Assembly (NCBI GenBank): GCA_000272025.2
Contig: AKCV02000020.1
Span: 1 to 64,000, forward strand
Direction: 5' to 3'
Source of the DNA: Imbroritus primus
GTDB lineage: Bacteria > Pseudomonadota > Gammaproteobacteria > Burkholderiales > Burkholderiaceae
DNA length: 64,000 bases
Positions 1 through 8,038 of this stretch are shown in pieces (within the stretch, counting starts at the first letter, position 1; each line of letters begins with the position of its first letter). The notes under the pieces are model-generated. The model was not told the origin of the DNA, did no database searches, and saw only the letters and a program-made list of their open reading frames with translations. The position numbers were made by a program, and so were the translations under genes.

Positions 1-353
1 CTTCGCGTTTGGCTTGCGGGCTCAGGGCTTTCCCTTGACGACGACCTTCAACGCTTCCATATCGAGCATTGCTTCGGCCAGCAGTTTCTTCAGCCGGGCA
101 TTCTCCACCTCGAGGTCCTTGAGACGGCGGGCTTCCGAGACTTCCATGCCGCCGAACTTTGCGCGCCACGTGTAGAACGACGCGTCACTGAACCCGTGCT
201 TCCTGCACAGTTCCTTGACCGGCATGCCAGCTTCAGCTTCCTTCAGAAATCCGATGATTTGCTGTTCCGTAAATCGCTTCTTCATGTTCGTCTTCTTCTC
301 CGAAAACGAACTTTACTAGACTCCGGTTGGCCCTGTTTGCAGGGGGCAGGTCA
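1..353 (-). mobile_element. IS3-family insertion sequence, 5' end only (cut by window edge)
   Basis: The element is read on the minus strand and enters from the left edge. Its outer end is taken as position 353, where the minus strand begins TGACCTGCCCCC, the usual TG start of IS3 ends. An orfA lies just inside (22-285). In the -1 frame, positions 1 to about 35 read KALSPQAKRE, which resembles the start of an IS3 orfB, so the transposase continues outside the window. The other end and any target duplication cannot be seen. It interrupts an older coding sequence whose 3' remnant starts at 354. Confidence 0.8.
22..285 (-). CDS. IS3-family transposase OrfA
   Basis: This 87-residue protein is the small helix-turn-helix subunit of an IS3-type transposase. 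It opens with KKRFTEQQIIGFLKEAEAG and has the typical KELCRKHGFSDASFYTWRAK helix-turn-helix at about residues 24-43. A leucine-zipper-like stretch at 55-80 follows (EVENARLKKLLAEAMLD), used in the family for oligomerisation and for fusion to OrfB by programmed -1 frameshifting. Length is normal for OrfA. The catalytic DDE subunit lies beyond the left edge, so activity of the whole element cannot be judged. Confidence 0.92.
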   Translation of the reverse strand: MKKRFTEQQIIGFLKEAEAGMPVKELCRKHGFSDASFYTWRAKFGGMEVSEARRLKDLEVENARLKKLLAEAMLDMEALKVVVKGKP

Positions 354-475
354 ACTTACCCATGCAGACCGGAGGGTGGCCTGCTGAAGTAGCTTGGGCA
401 GATCAGCTTCGTAAAATGGGCATGAAAGCTGTTGAGACGCTGGCTCGGTACTGGGATTACGAGACTCGGCATTGA
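354..475 (+). pseudogene. 3' coding remnant truncated by the IS element
   Basis: Immediately outside the IS end an open frame runs to a TGA at 473-475. It reads PMQTGGWPAEVAWADQ at its start and YWDYETRH at its end, about 38 residues with ordinary codon use and no start signal. The frame is open right up to the IS boundary, so this is most simply the C-terminus of a gene cut by the insertion. I do not recognise the family. A 37-codon ORF could be chance, but the tryptophan- and charge-rich composition looks protein-like. Confidence 0.45.
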
Positions 476-617
476 ATGGCAAGCGGTAACAAACAGGCAT
501 CCACGACACGCAAATAGCGCCCAACATCTGGCATATCTCTCGATCCATTAGCAAATCCCCCCAAACTGTTGCAGAATGCATCCAAACTACTAAGCAGAAA
601 TTTGGGAGGGGGAGTCG

Positions 618-1487
618 ATGGCTAGGCGAAAGTCCAGCGCAGCCGAGGATCTGATGGATTTGGTGGCGTTACTCCCCTGGTGGGCGGGCGTAGCGTTGGC
701 GGCCGTGAGTTACTGGTTTCTGCATGGCATCGCGACCCGTCCGTTGCCCAAGATTCACCCGGGGCAGCCAATAGGCGATTTCACCACCACAGCGCTTTGG
801 CAAGGTCTTGCCACCGGTGGACAGTATTTGCTCCCCCTTATCTGCTTGTTCGGTGCAGCTCTATCGGTCATTAAGCGCCGACAACGTCGCCAGTTGTACG
901 AAACGGCATCGGCTGGCGACAGTGCTGAAGTACTGCAAGGTATGTCTTCGCAAGAATTCGAGTTGCTCGTCGGCGAGGGATTCCGGCGACGTGGATACGG
1001 TGTGCGAGAAAGCGGTGGGGGCGGCGCCGATGGCGGTGTGGATCTGGTTCTGACCAAGGACGGCGAGAAGATCTTCGTGCAATGCAAACAGTGGAAGGCT
1101 TTCAAGGTAGGCGTCTCCACAGTACGCGAACTATATGGCGTGATGGCCGCACATGGCGCAACGGGCGGATTCGTCGTGACGTCAGGACGCTTCACCCAAG
1201 AGGCGACAGATTTTGCCCACGGTCGCAATATCCAATTGCTCGACGGTTCCGCCCTGATGCAATTATTGCGGGAAGCGCGAGGCACGGGTAGACGCGACAA
1301 ATCCAGTGAAGTACGTCACGCAACGCAGGATGCGGAGCCGATAGCAACCGCAATTCTTTGCCCCAAGTGTGGAAAACCAATGGTACGGCGTATGGCAAAA
1401 CGAGGAGCCACAGTAGGAAAGCCTTTCTGGGGATGCTCGAACTTTTCAGGGGGATGTCGGGGAACGAGAGAAATCCAGGGCCTTTGA
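618..1487 (+). CDS. Membrane-anchored Mrr-like restriction endonuclease with zinc-finger tail
   Basis: A 289-residue protein. Two hydrophobic segments (about 15-37 and 65-86) form an N-terminal membrane anchor. An Mrr-type nuclease domain spans about 110-215, with the PD-(D/E)XK-like residues visible as D142 and Q155-x-K157 (GGVDLVL, then VQCKQWK). The C-terminal 45 residues form a topoisomerase-type zinc ribbon (CPKCGKPM and GCSNFSGGC). Mrr family enzymes cut modified or foreign DNA; membrane anchoring would place cutting at the envelope. A strong purine-rich ribosome site (GGGAGGGGGAG) precedes the ATG. The coding sequence is more AT-rich than the core genes to the right, and it sits beside a CBASS system, which suggests a defence role. 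Substrate preference is not deducible. Confidence 0.82.
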   Translation: MARRKSSAAEDLMDLVALLPWWAGVALAAVSYWFLHGIATRPLPKIHPGQPIGDFTTTALWQGLATGGQYLLPLICLFGAALSVIKRRQRRQLYETASAGDSAEVLQGMSSQEFELLVGEGFRRRGYGVRESGGGGADGGVDLVLTKDGEKIFVQCKQWKAFKVGVSTVRELYGVMAAHGATGGFVVTSGRFTQEATDFAHGRNIQLLDGSALMQLLREARGTGRRDKSSEVRHATQDAEPIATAILCPKCGKPMVRRMAKRGATVGKPFWGCSNFSGGCRGTREIQGL

Positions 1488-1530
1488 CAGTAAGCGCGAC
1501 AACATAAAAATAAGAGGTTAAACCAGAGAC

Positions 1531-2724
1531 ATGTTGAAGAATGCTTCGAGAATGTTTGCACCCGCTGGTAGAAAGCCCAGCAGCCAGTTACACAAGCTCA
1601 TACGAGATACCGTGGCAGCCGTTGCGCTATTGCTACCCGGCGTCGCCACAGCATTTCAAATTGCCCCCATGGGTTCCGAATTTGAATCGAAACTGACCAA
1701 TGAATCAGAAGATTCGTTGGCCCGTGCGGCAGGAAGACTCGGTGTGCTGATCAAGGGCCGAGTTCATGAAGAAATTACTCAGCTTGGCATGGGATGCCCC
1801 GTCGAACCATCGAATCTAGCTACTGATACAGCCTGCGGGGTACGCGACCGACCTTTCGCTTCGCCCTACGTCATTTATGGCGTGCGATGGAATGATTTAC
1901 CACCTTTTCGCTTATCGCCCGAGGAAGGCAATTGCACCTATCTTGGAAAATCGTGCAAGGTTTCGCAGACTGTCCGTTTCTCAACTCAACCTCTGTGCTG
2001 GTACTGCCTCTTCAAGGATGCTGAGAAAAAAGCTCAGACACGCCCTATTGTCGGCTGCAGCAAAGAGAAAGGCACCATTCGCGGTAACGTAATGACCCGC
2101 TCGCACTTCGGCGACCTTCAGTTTCTGCATGCCATGGCAAGTGAAGAAGGCGTTCATCCCGGCGCGACACGCGCCAAGGTGCTCGATTGGCTGGAATTTG
2201 CTTGGAAAGTATCGACACGCGAAATCAAACCGGACACCTTCTTGCGTGACATCCAGATTCCAACCGTGCAGGAGCACTTTGGCTGCACAGAATGGCGCGT
2301 CGTCGATCTCTACATTCTGGGTCGTCAGGACAAGCTGGGAAAATATCTGCACCACATCGCTTTTGGCTCTGTACTGCATACGGTTCAGGACTCATTTGCC
2401 GGCGCCCACGTTTCACGTGAGCAACAAGCACCGGCCGGCCTCTGTCGCAACTCAGAGCATCAACACCCTCGTAGGATCGTAGAGTTCCACACCTATGGCG
2501 CGCAGGACGGCGGATTGCACGATGAACAAGACAGTCGTGAAGCGATGACTCGTGTCAACGTGGCGGACCGTTGGCCAGATGCAGTCGAGGCAACGCACAA
2601 TCTCGCGCAATTTTATGAGGAGCGAGCGCTCTGGAGTGATGTGCAGCCGTATATGCAATGCTTGTTTGAGCTGGCGGATGAGCGTAAGGACTCTTCACCC
2701 GGGGATCCTTATCGACGCCGTTGA
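1531..2724 (+). CDS. Secreted protein with zinc phospholipase C / P1-nuclease-like metal motif
   Basis: A 397-residue protein with a hydrophobic export segment at about 28-41 ending VATA. I do not recognise a named family. The C-terminal half carries H283-x3-D287-x5-H293 (LHTVQDSFAGAH), the same i, i+4, i+10 spacing as the zinc ligands H118, D122 and H128 of Bacillus cereus phospholipase C. H79, H192/D195, H200, H320 and H330 are further candidate ligands. By family knowledge such proteins hydrolyse phospholipids or nucleotides with a trinuclear zinc site. It starts 43 bases after the Mrr-like gene on the same strand and may be co-transcribed. Composition is AT-richer than the core genes. The fold assignment is inference from motif spacing; the export and the histidine pattern are seen directly. 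Confidence 0.55.
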   Translation: MLKNASRMFAPAGRKPSSQLHKLIRDTVAAVALLLPGVATAFQIAPMGSEFESKLTNESEDSLARAAGRLGVLIKGRVHEEITQLGMGCPVEPSNLATDTACGVRDRPFASPYVIYGVRWNDLPPFRLSPEEGNCTYLGKSCKVSQTVRFSTQPLCWYCLFKDAEKKAQTRPIVGCSKEKGTIRGNVMTRSHFGDLQFLHAMASEEGVHPGATRAKVLDWLEFAWKVSTREIKPDTFLRDIQIPTVQEHFGCTEWRVVDLYILGRQDKLGKYLHHIAFGSVLHTVQDSFAGAHVSREQQAPAGLCRNSEHQHPRRIVEFHTYGAQDGGLHDEQDSREAMTRVNVADRWPDAVEATHNLAQFYEERALWSDVQPYMQCLFELADERKDSSPGDPYRRR

Positions 2725-2870
2725 TGCTTCGACTGGTATAGCTTTAGGATCTCGAAGCTGGATTGACGTTGCCACGCGATGACAAACAAGAATCGAGAAA
2801 GGAGTCGGGAAAATAAGGTGGTAAGTGGTTAGAAAGGTCCCGACGCACACAGCCGAGCACGATTGCAACG

Positions 2871-3503
2871 CTAACCGAGATTCCGCTTTGCTTCGCCGAA
2901 GCGTGAGTAAACGTTATCAACGCGACCTTCAAAGGTCATTCGCCCGACGGTCTTTCTATCGGTCCAGTATTCAGCTGTCAGCGTATCCGGTTTGTATTTC
3001 GCGCCATGCGTGGAAATCGTTGCTGCGCCAACGTGCCGTTCACTGCGAACACCGCGAAGCTCGACGCCGGGCGTGTTAGCGTATACAACCGATACGTTAA
3101 AGCGATTTCCACAGGGCGTCGGCTCGATTGCGTGGGCCAGCAGACAAGATTCAGACTCCGGAGTCATGAGCTGAATTTGCAGCTTGCTCAACGTCTGCAC
3201 AATGCCAGCGTATGCCGTAATTGGTGGAACCTTCTCCCCAGTTTCCGGATTGACCCACTCCGATTGAATTGTCACCTTCCAAGTGCCGCGAAGGTCAGGG
3301 CGATCAAAAAGCCAGCCCTGACAGACGCGCAGCCGCCAGAAGAGATGCTCCATCGCCAACGCGACGATTACGAGGACACCTACCACTGTAGTGAAGGGGG
3401 TCAGATGCTCCCATGAGAGAGGGGTTCCTTGTAGCCAAAGTGCTAATCCCCATGCAACAGTGGCGATGGCAAGGGCTACAGTGATTTGGAGTCGCGTGAA
3501 CAT
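2871..3503 (-). CDS. cap15: Cap15-type CBASS membrane effector
   Basis: A 210-residue protein with two transmembrane helices (about 5-25 and 36-55) and a soluble domain of about 150 residues rich in predicted beta strands. The sequence after the helices (RPDLRGTWKVTIQSEW) and the segment EYWTDRKTVGRMTFEGR match the pattern of Cap15, the CBASS effector in which a beta-barrel binds the cyclic nucleotide and the helices then oligomerise and disrupt the inner membrane to kill the infected cell. Its start lies 2 bases after the stop of the CD-NTase gene, so the two form an operon. Order, size and topology fit a minimal two-gene CBASS. The assignment rests on pattern and context, not on a database match. 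Confidence 0.8.
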   Translation of the reverse strand: MFTRLQITVALAIATVAWGLALWLQGTPLSWEHLTPFTTVVGVLVIVALAMEHLFWRLRVCQGWLFDRPDLRGTWKVTIQSEWVNPETGEKVPPITAYAGIVQTLSKLQIQLMTPESESCLLAHAIEPTPCGNRFNVSVVYANTPGVELRGVRSERHVGAATISTHGAKYKPDTLTAEYWTDRKTVGRMTFEGRVDNVYSRFGEAKRNLG

Positions 3504-3505
3504 AT

Positions 3506-4420
3506 TCAGGCGCTACCAATGTACCCGCGAGCACCGTCCACGAAGGCTTTAAATTGCTTGCGCTTCGTGTCGTCTCCTTTCAGCAAATACTTCAGTTCGC
3601 TCACTTCACCCCATTCTTCGCAGAGCACCATGCTAGACAAATTGTAAGACAGATGACTCAACACGGCGGATACGTCTTCGTACCACGTAGCATGTGCGAA
3701 GCAGGTATTGGGAGTATTCCAAGCGAGGCACTCGATATTAAAGCCCTTGATTGGCTTTGCTTCGGCAACATTCTCCTCATCCATAATATTACGCAGCTTC
3801 TTCACGATGCGAACAACACCTCGATACGCTCGACGTGTGTCGTTGTTCTTAGTATTGCCGTTTTCGTAGTGCTGGCGCGGCCATATGTGAGTGTCGTAGA
3901 GGCGTTCGGGCCAGTTGATGATTCGGCCACCATTGTCTGGGCGCAACTCTGTTCCACAAATGTACGAGCCGTCAACAGCGTAACGACGGTGCACAATGAG
4001 AGGCACTACATCAGCATCGACACGATAGGTGTTCTCGTGAATGTCGAACGCTTTATCGCCCCGAGTAACGGCCACTCGGCCAAAGCGGCTTACGAGTGCT
4101 TTTTCTATGTCATTCTTGAAATCTGAGTATCCGTATTCGGCGCCAATCAGGTTGAAGTCAGCAGCCGTTTTTCCGGGGGGATAGTCGGTACCGAAGAGGT
4201 TACCGGTATAGAGCACACCGATATCTACGTCACTGTCCTGCCGGACATTTACGCGGTTACGATAGGAACCTTGGACAAACACTTTCGTCACCGACGCCAC
4301 TTTCGGGTCAGCGGCGAGGGCATTCTTAATGGCGGCAATTGCGTTGTCGATTCTATTGGTTTCAGTTTGACTCGGGGCTTGTGCCCACGATGCAAAACGC
4401 TCGTTCCATGTCGCACTCAC
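3506..4420 (-). CDS. cdnE: CD-NTase (cGAS/DncV-like nucleotidyltransferase) of a CBASS system
   Basis: A 304-residue cyclic-oligonucleotide synthase. The nucleotidyltransferase signature is intact: G51-S52 in VQGSYRNR, the acidic pair D64 and D66 in QDSDVDIGV, and the third acid D137 in RVDADVVP. After phage sensing, enzymes of this family make a cyclic di- or trinucleotide that activates the adjacent effector. A GTG start is chosen because AAAGGGGGG lies just upstream and the first residues (MSATWNERF) fit the family. No E1/E2, JAB or HORMA/TRIP13 accessory genes are present, so this is the short, type I architecture. The clade letter (E) is my best guess from the GSYRNR...DSDVDI context; the product nucleotide cannot be predicted from sequence alone. 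Confidence 0.85.
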   Translation of the reverse strand: MSATWNERFASWAQAPSQTETNRIDNAIAAIKNALAADPKVASVTKVFVQGSYRNRVNVRQDSDVDIGVLYTGNLFGTDYPPGKTAADFNLIGAEYGYSDFKNDIEKALVSRFGRVAVTRGDKAFDIHENTYRVDADVVPLIVHRRYAVDGSYICGTELRPDNGGRIINWPERLYDTHIWPRQHYENGNTKNNDTRRAYRGVVRIVKKLRNIMDEENVAEAKPIKGFNIECLAWNTPNTCFAHATWYEDVSAVLSHLSYNLSSMVLCEEWGEVSELKYLLKGDDTKRKQFKAFVDGARGYIGSA

Positions 4421-4724
4421 GAGTTCCCCCCTTTCTCCGAAATTCCCCGTGTATAACGGCCAGGCCGACTACCTCATATTTCAAGAAAAAGGCTCGGTAA
4501 ATTTTTGCAGGCCGTGAAAATTAATTCTTGTTTTACAAATTCTTTTCCTGCTGCAGAGATGAACCCGAATCCCCGTGCATTTTACAGTGGCAGATTCTAA
4601 CTGAGAAAATGTCCGTTTCGAACCGAAAGCAGTTATCGCACTTCTCAACAAAAACCCCCACCCCACTAATCGGCGGGCGTGGGGACAGAAGTCATCAAAC
4701 AGTACACGCTTCCAACCGCACCTC
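4421..4724. other. Intergenic: CBASS upstream region and oxidoreductase terminator
   Basis: The right part holds the minus-strand terminator of the FAD oxidoreductase (4649-4686). The left 200 bases are AT-rich and carry whatever promotes the CBASS operon; I could not pick a convincing -35/-10 pair. An imperfect inverted repeat around TTGTAAAACAAG lies near 4531-4544. The shift from AT-rich to GC-rich sequence occurs in or near this interval, so it is the likely right edge of the acquired island. No direct repeat typical of an att site was found. Confidence 0.5.
4649..4686 (-). terminator. Rho-independent terminator downstream of the FAD oxidoreductase
   Basis: On the minus strand CCCCACGCCC pairs with GGGGTGGGG (one bulged base) and is followed by GTTTTTG. 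It starts about 40 bases after the stop codon at 4725. It is a close copy of the terminator at 6369-6404. Confidence 0.8.
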
Positions 4725-6113
4725 CTACGGTCCCGGCCGAATATTCTGATTATGCCGAAACAAATTCTGCGGATCGTACCGCTTCTTGGCCTCCACCAAA
4801 CGGTCAAAGTTCGGCCCATACGCCGCGCCGACCCGGCCGGATTCTTCCTCCGTCATGAAGTTCACGTACACGCCCCCCTGTGAGTACGGCTCCGCATCCT
4901 GAAAAACCTTGCGGGACCACGCGATGCAGCTGGCGTCGTCGTTGGGGTCGTCCCAGCGGCCGTGGACGTTCATGGCGAACTGGGTGGAGCGGTGGGGATA
5001 GGCCATGGCGGTGGGCGCTACGCGCATGGTTGCGCCGCCGATGCAGCCGAGGAAGATCTCGCATTGGGGGGATGGCAGGGTTTCGATGGCTTTGATGAGG
5101 GTGTCGATCAGGCCGTCTTGCAGGGTTTCGATGTTGTGCGATTTCCAGTAGTTGCGTGCCCCGGGTGTGAGTAGCGGGTCGAAGGCTTTTTGCCATGCGG
5201 TGTAGGGCATGGGGCCGAGATGTTCGCCGTAGGGAGTGCCGAGCTTGCGGATGGCGTCGACGGCGGCCGGGCCGTTCTGGGGATCGCCGGAGTAGCAGAT
5301 GGCGAATGCGACCATTGGTTTGCCGTGCACTTCGGGCTTGAGAAACGGTAGCGGCGGTGCGAGCCTGAGGACGGCCCATACGGCGAGTTCGTCGGGCATG
5401 GTCTGGAGTTCGGTGCGGTATTTCACCAGGGCGTCCCTGGCCTGGTCGAGCGGCAGCACGACGAGTCCGCCATAGATGATGGGGCCGACGGGGTGCAGCT
5501 TGAATTCGAACAGGGTGACAACCCCAAAATTTCCGCCGCCGCCGCGAATGGCCCAGAACAGGTCGGGGTTTTCCTGTTCGCTGGCGTGCTGGAGTGTGCC
5601 GTCGGCGGTGACGATGTCGACGGAGAGCAGCTTGTCGATGGTCATGCCGTATCTGCGGCTGAGCCAGCCAAACCCGCCGCCGAGGGTGAGGCCTGCGACG
5701 CCGGTGGTGGAGTTGACGCCCAGCGGCACGGCGAGGCCGAAGGCCTGTGCTTCGCCATCGACATCGGCAAGGGTCACGCCCGGTTCGACATAGGCGGTAG
5801 CGCTCCAGGGGTTGATCCGGACGGATTTCATCGGCGTCATGTCGATCATGACGCCATCGTCGCAGACGGCGGTGCCGGCAATGTTGTGGCCGCCGCCACG
5901 CACGGCGACGATCAGGTTGTGGTCACGCGCAAAATTGACGGCCTTGCTCACGTCGGCGGCGCCGGCACATCGGACGATGACCGCCGGTCGTCGGTCGATC
6001 ATGGCGTTCCAGATCTTGCGCGCTTCGTCGTAGCCGGGATCGCCGGGCGTGAGGACCTGGCCTCGTGCGGCTGCTTTGAGATCGTCGATGGCACCACTGG
6101 GCAAACTGCTCAT
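4725..6113 (-). CDS. FAD-linked oxidoreductase, berberine-bridge enzyme type
   Basis: A 462-residue flavoenzyme of the FAD-binding 4 / BBE family. The N-terminal half binds FAD, with H76 in VRGGGHNIAG at the position used for covalent flavin attachment. The second, cysteinyl attachment point of bicovalent members is absent (the loop reads GVAGLTLGGG), so a single covalent bond is expected. The C-terminal BBE segment (YDPQNLFRHNQNI) is complete. Such enzymes oxidise alcohols, sugars or secondary metabolites with oxygen as acceptor; the substrate cannot be named. It appears to be a single-gene unit with its own terminator. AAGGAGGTGTGC lies just upstream of the ATG. Confidence 0.88.
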   Translation of the reverse strand: MSSLPSGAIDDLKAAARGQVLTPGDPGYDEARKIWNAMIDRRPAVIVRCAGAADVSKAVNFARDHNLIVAVRGGGHNIAGTAVCDDGVMIDMTPMKSVRINPWSATAYVEPGVTLADVDGEAQAFGLAVPLGVNSTTGVAGLTLGGGFGWLSRRYGMTIDKLLSVDIVTADGTLQHASEQENPDLFWAIRGGGGNFGVVTLFEFKLHPVGPIIYGGLVVLPLDQARDALVKYRTELQTMPDELAVWAVLRLAPPLPFLKPEVHGKPMVAFAICYSGDPQNGPAAVDAIRKLGTPYGEHLGPMPYTAWQKAFDPLLTPGARNYWKSHNIETLQDGLIDTLIKAIETLPSPQCEIFLGCIGGATMRVAPTAMAYPHRSTQFAMNVHGRWDDPNDDASCIAWSRKVFQDAEPYSQGGVYVNFMTEEESGRVGAAYGPNFDRLVEAKKRYDPQNLFRHNQNIRPGP

Positions 6114-6439
6114 CGCACACCTCCTTCACGGTGTGATTTATTGCTTGTATGAGCCGTCTAAGCCGGGCGCGAAATAAAAGTGTCCTCCCGTGCAAACCAC
6201 GCCTTCAGCACCATGGGCCCGGCGCGCCGCGCGAGGTTAGGCGGCTGACCCCTTGCGTACCGGAGCGTGCGTGTGGGAAAAGTATAGGTTGCCCGCTGGC
6301 GGCAATACAGGGAAAACCATGTGCTGGAGATATGCTGACATGCGCCGGGCATGTATCGCAGATGAAACAAAAAACCCCACGCCACCAACCGGTGGGCGTG
6401 GGGACGGCATGCTACGGGTACTGCGGTGTTGCAGGCGGG
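6114..6439. other. Intergenic between FAD oxidoreductase and mmsA
   Basis: It contains the mmsA terminator (6369-6404) and the upstream region of the oxidoreductase gene. No further gene, repeat or convincing promoter was found. Confidence 0.5.
6369..6404 (-). terminator. Rho-independent terminator of the aminotransferase-mmsA operon
   Basis: On the minus strand CCCCACG and CCACC pair with GGTGG and CGTGGGG (one bulged C, GGTT loop), followed by six T. It lies about 35 bases beyond the mmsA stop. Confidence 0.88.
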
Positions 6440-7969
6440 TCAGCGGCTTGACGGAAAGCTGAACACCGCCCCTTCGCGCACGCCGGCCGAGGGCCAGCGT
6501 TGCGTGATGGTCTTGCGTTTGGTGTAGAAGCGCACGCCGTCGGGGCCGTAGGCGTGGAGGTCGCCGAACAGGGAGCGCTTCCAGCCGCCGAAGGAGTGGT
6601 AGGCAACAGGTACCGGCAGCGGCACGTTGACGCCGACCATGCCGACCTGGATGTGGTCGGTGAAGTAGCGGGCGGCTTCGCCGTCGCGGGTGAAGACGCA
6701 GGTGCCGTTGCCGTATTCGTGGGCGTCGATCATGTCCATGGCCTCTTGCAGGGTCTTGGCGCGGATGATGCCGAGCACTGGCCCGAAGATTTCATTCTGG
6801 TAGATGGACATGCCGGGCTTGACGTTGTCGAACAGGCACGGGCCAAGGTAGTAGCCTTCTTCATGGCCGGCGACCTTGACGTTGCGGCCGTCGACGACGA
6901 GCTTGGCGCCTTCTTTTTCTCCCGCCTCGATGAAGCTGCGGACTTTCTCGAAGTGCGGCTTGGTGACGAGCGGACCCATGTCGTTGCCATTGTCGTTGCC
7001 AGGGCCGACTTTCATCTTGGCGATTTCGGCAGACAGGCCGGCGATGACAGCGTCGGCGGTTGCATCACCGATACAGGCAACCAGCGGAATGGCCATGCAG
7101 CGTTCGCCGCACGAACCGTAGGCGGCGCCCATGAGCGCGCTCACGGCGTTGGGAATATCGGCGTCGGGCATGACGACGGCAAAGTTCTTGGCGCCGCCGA
7201 GGGCCTGCACGCGTTTGCCGTTGGCGCAACCGGTGGTGTAGATGTATTCGGCGATGGGCGTGGAGCCGACGAAGCTGGCGGCCTTGACGCGCGGGTCAGT
7301 CAACAGGGTGTCGACGGCTTCCTTGTCGCCGTTAACCACGTTGAGCACGCCGGGGGGCAGGCCGGCTTCGAGCGCGAGCTGGGCGATGCGCAGCGTGGAC
7401 GACGGGGTGCGCTCGGAGGGCTTGAGCACGAAGGTGTTGCCGCACACCACGGCCATGGGCCACATCCACAGCGGCACCATCACGGGGAAGTTGAACGGCG
7501 TGATGCCGGCGACCACGCCAAGCGCCTGGAATTCACTCCACGAGTCGATGCCGGGACCGACGTTGCGGCTGTGTTCGCCCTTGAGCAGTTCGGTGGCGTA
7601 GCTGGCGTATTCGACGTTCTCGATGCCGCGCTGCAGTTCGCCGTGCGCATCGGCTAGTACCTTGCCGTTTTCGGAGGTGATGAGGGCGGCGATCTCATCG
7701 GCGTGTTCTTCGAGCAGGGTCTTGAGCTTGCTCATGACGCGGGCGCGCTTGATGGGCGGCGTGTTGCGCCAGGCCGGGTAGGCCGCCTGCGCGGCGGCGA
7801 TGGCGCTTTCCACGGTGGCCTTGTCGGCAAGCGATACCTGCTTGGTGGCGCGGCCGGTGGCGGGATCGTAGACGGGTTGGGTGCGCGCTTGTACACCACC
7901 AGCGCCGGTGGCGGCTTCGCCGTTGATCCAGTGGCCGACGGTGGCGACTTGCTTGGTCGAATCGTTCAT
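6440..7969 (-). CDS. mmsA: CoA-acylating methylmalonate-semialdehyde dehydrogenase
   Basis: A 509-residue aldehyde dehydrogenase that converts malonate or methylmalonate semialdehyde with CoA and NAD to acetyl- or propionyl-CoA and CO2. The catalytic cysteine is C291 in GSCGERCMAIP. The general-base glutamate of ordinary aldehyde dehydrogenases is missing (QALGGAKNFAVV at about 255-266), which is the hallmark of the CoA-acylating MmsA/IolA group. It follows the omega-amino acid aminotransferase by 69 bases on the same strand, so the pair would carry beta-alanine (or similar) to acetyl-CoA. Expression is probably set by the divergent LysR regulator at 9486. Confidence 0.93.
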   Translation of the reverse strand: MNDSTKQVATVGHWINGEAATGAGGVQARTQPVYDPATGRATKQVSLADKATVESAIAAAQAAYPAWRNTPPIKRARVMSKLKTLLEEHADEIAALITSENGKVLADAHGELQRGIENVEYASYATELLKGEHSRNVGPGIDSWSEFQALGVVAGITPFNFPVMVPLWMWPMAVVCGNTFVLKPSERTPSSTLRIAQLALEAGLPPGVLNVVNGDKEAVDTLLTDPRVKAASFVGSTPIAEYIYTTGCANGKRVQALGGAKNFAVVMPDADIPNAVSALMGAAYGSCGERCMAIPLVACIGDATADAVIAGLSAEIAKMKVGPGNDNGNDMGPLVTKPHFEKVRSFIEAGEKEGAKLVVDGRNVKVAGHEEGYYLGPCLFDNVKPGMSIYQNEIFGPVLGIIRAKTLQEAMDMIDAHEYGNGTCVFTRDGEAARYFTDHIQVGMVGVNVPLPVPVAYHSFGGWKRSLFGDLHAYGPDGVRFYTKRKTITQRWPSAGVREGAVFSFPSSR

Positions 7970-8038
7970 GAGTGTCTCTGCAATATCGTGATGCGGTTGT
8001 CGTGTTGTGGCGTGTGCGTGTGGCGCTCGGCGTTGTGC

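Noticed and set aside
2804-2844. GTCGGGA/TCCCGAC inverted repeat between the convergent phospholipase-like and Cap15 genes
   Set aside because: A 7-bp stem with a 27-base loop and no T run is too weak to call a terminator.
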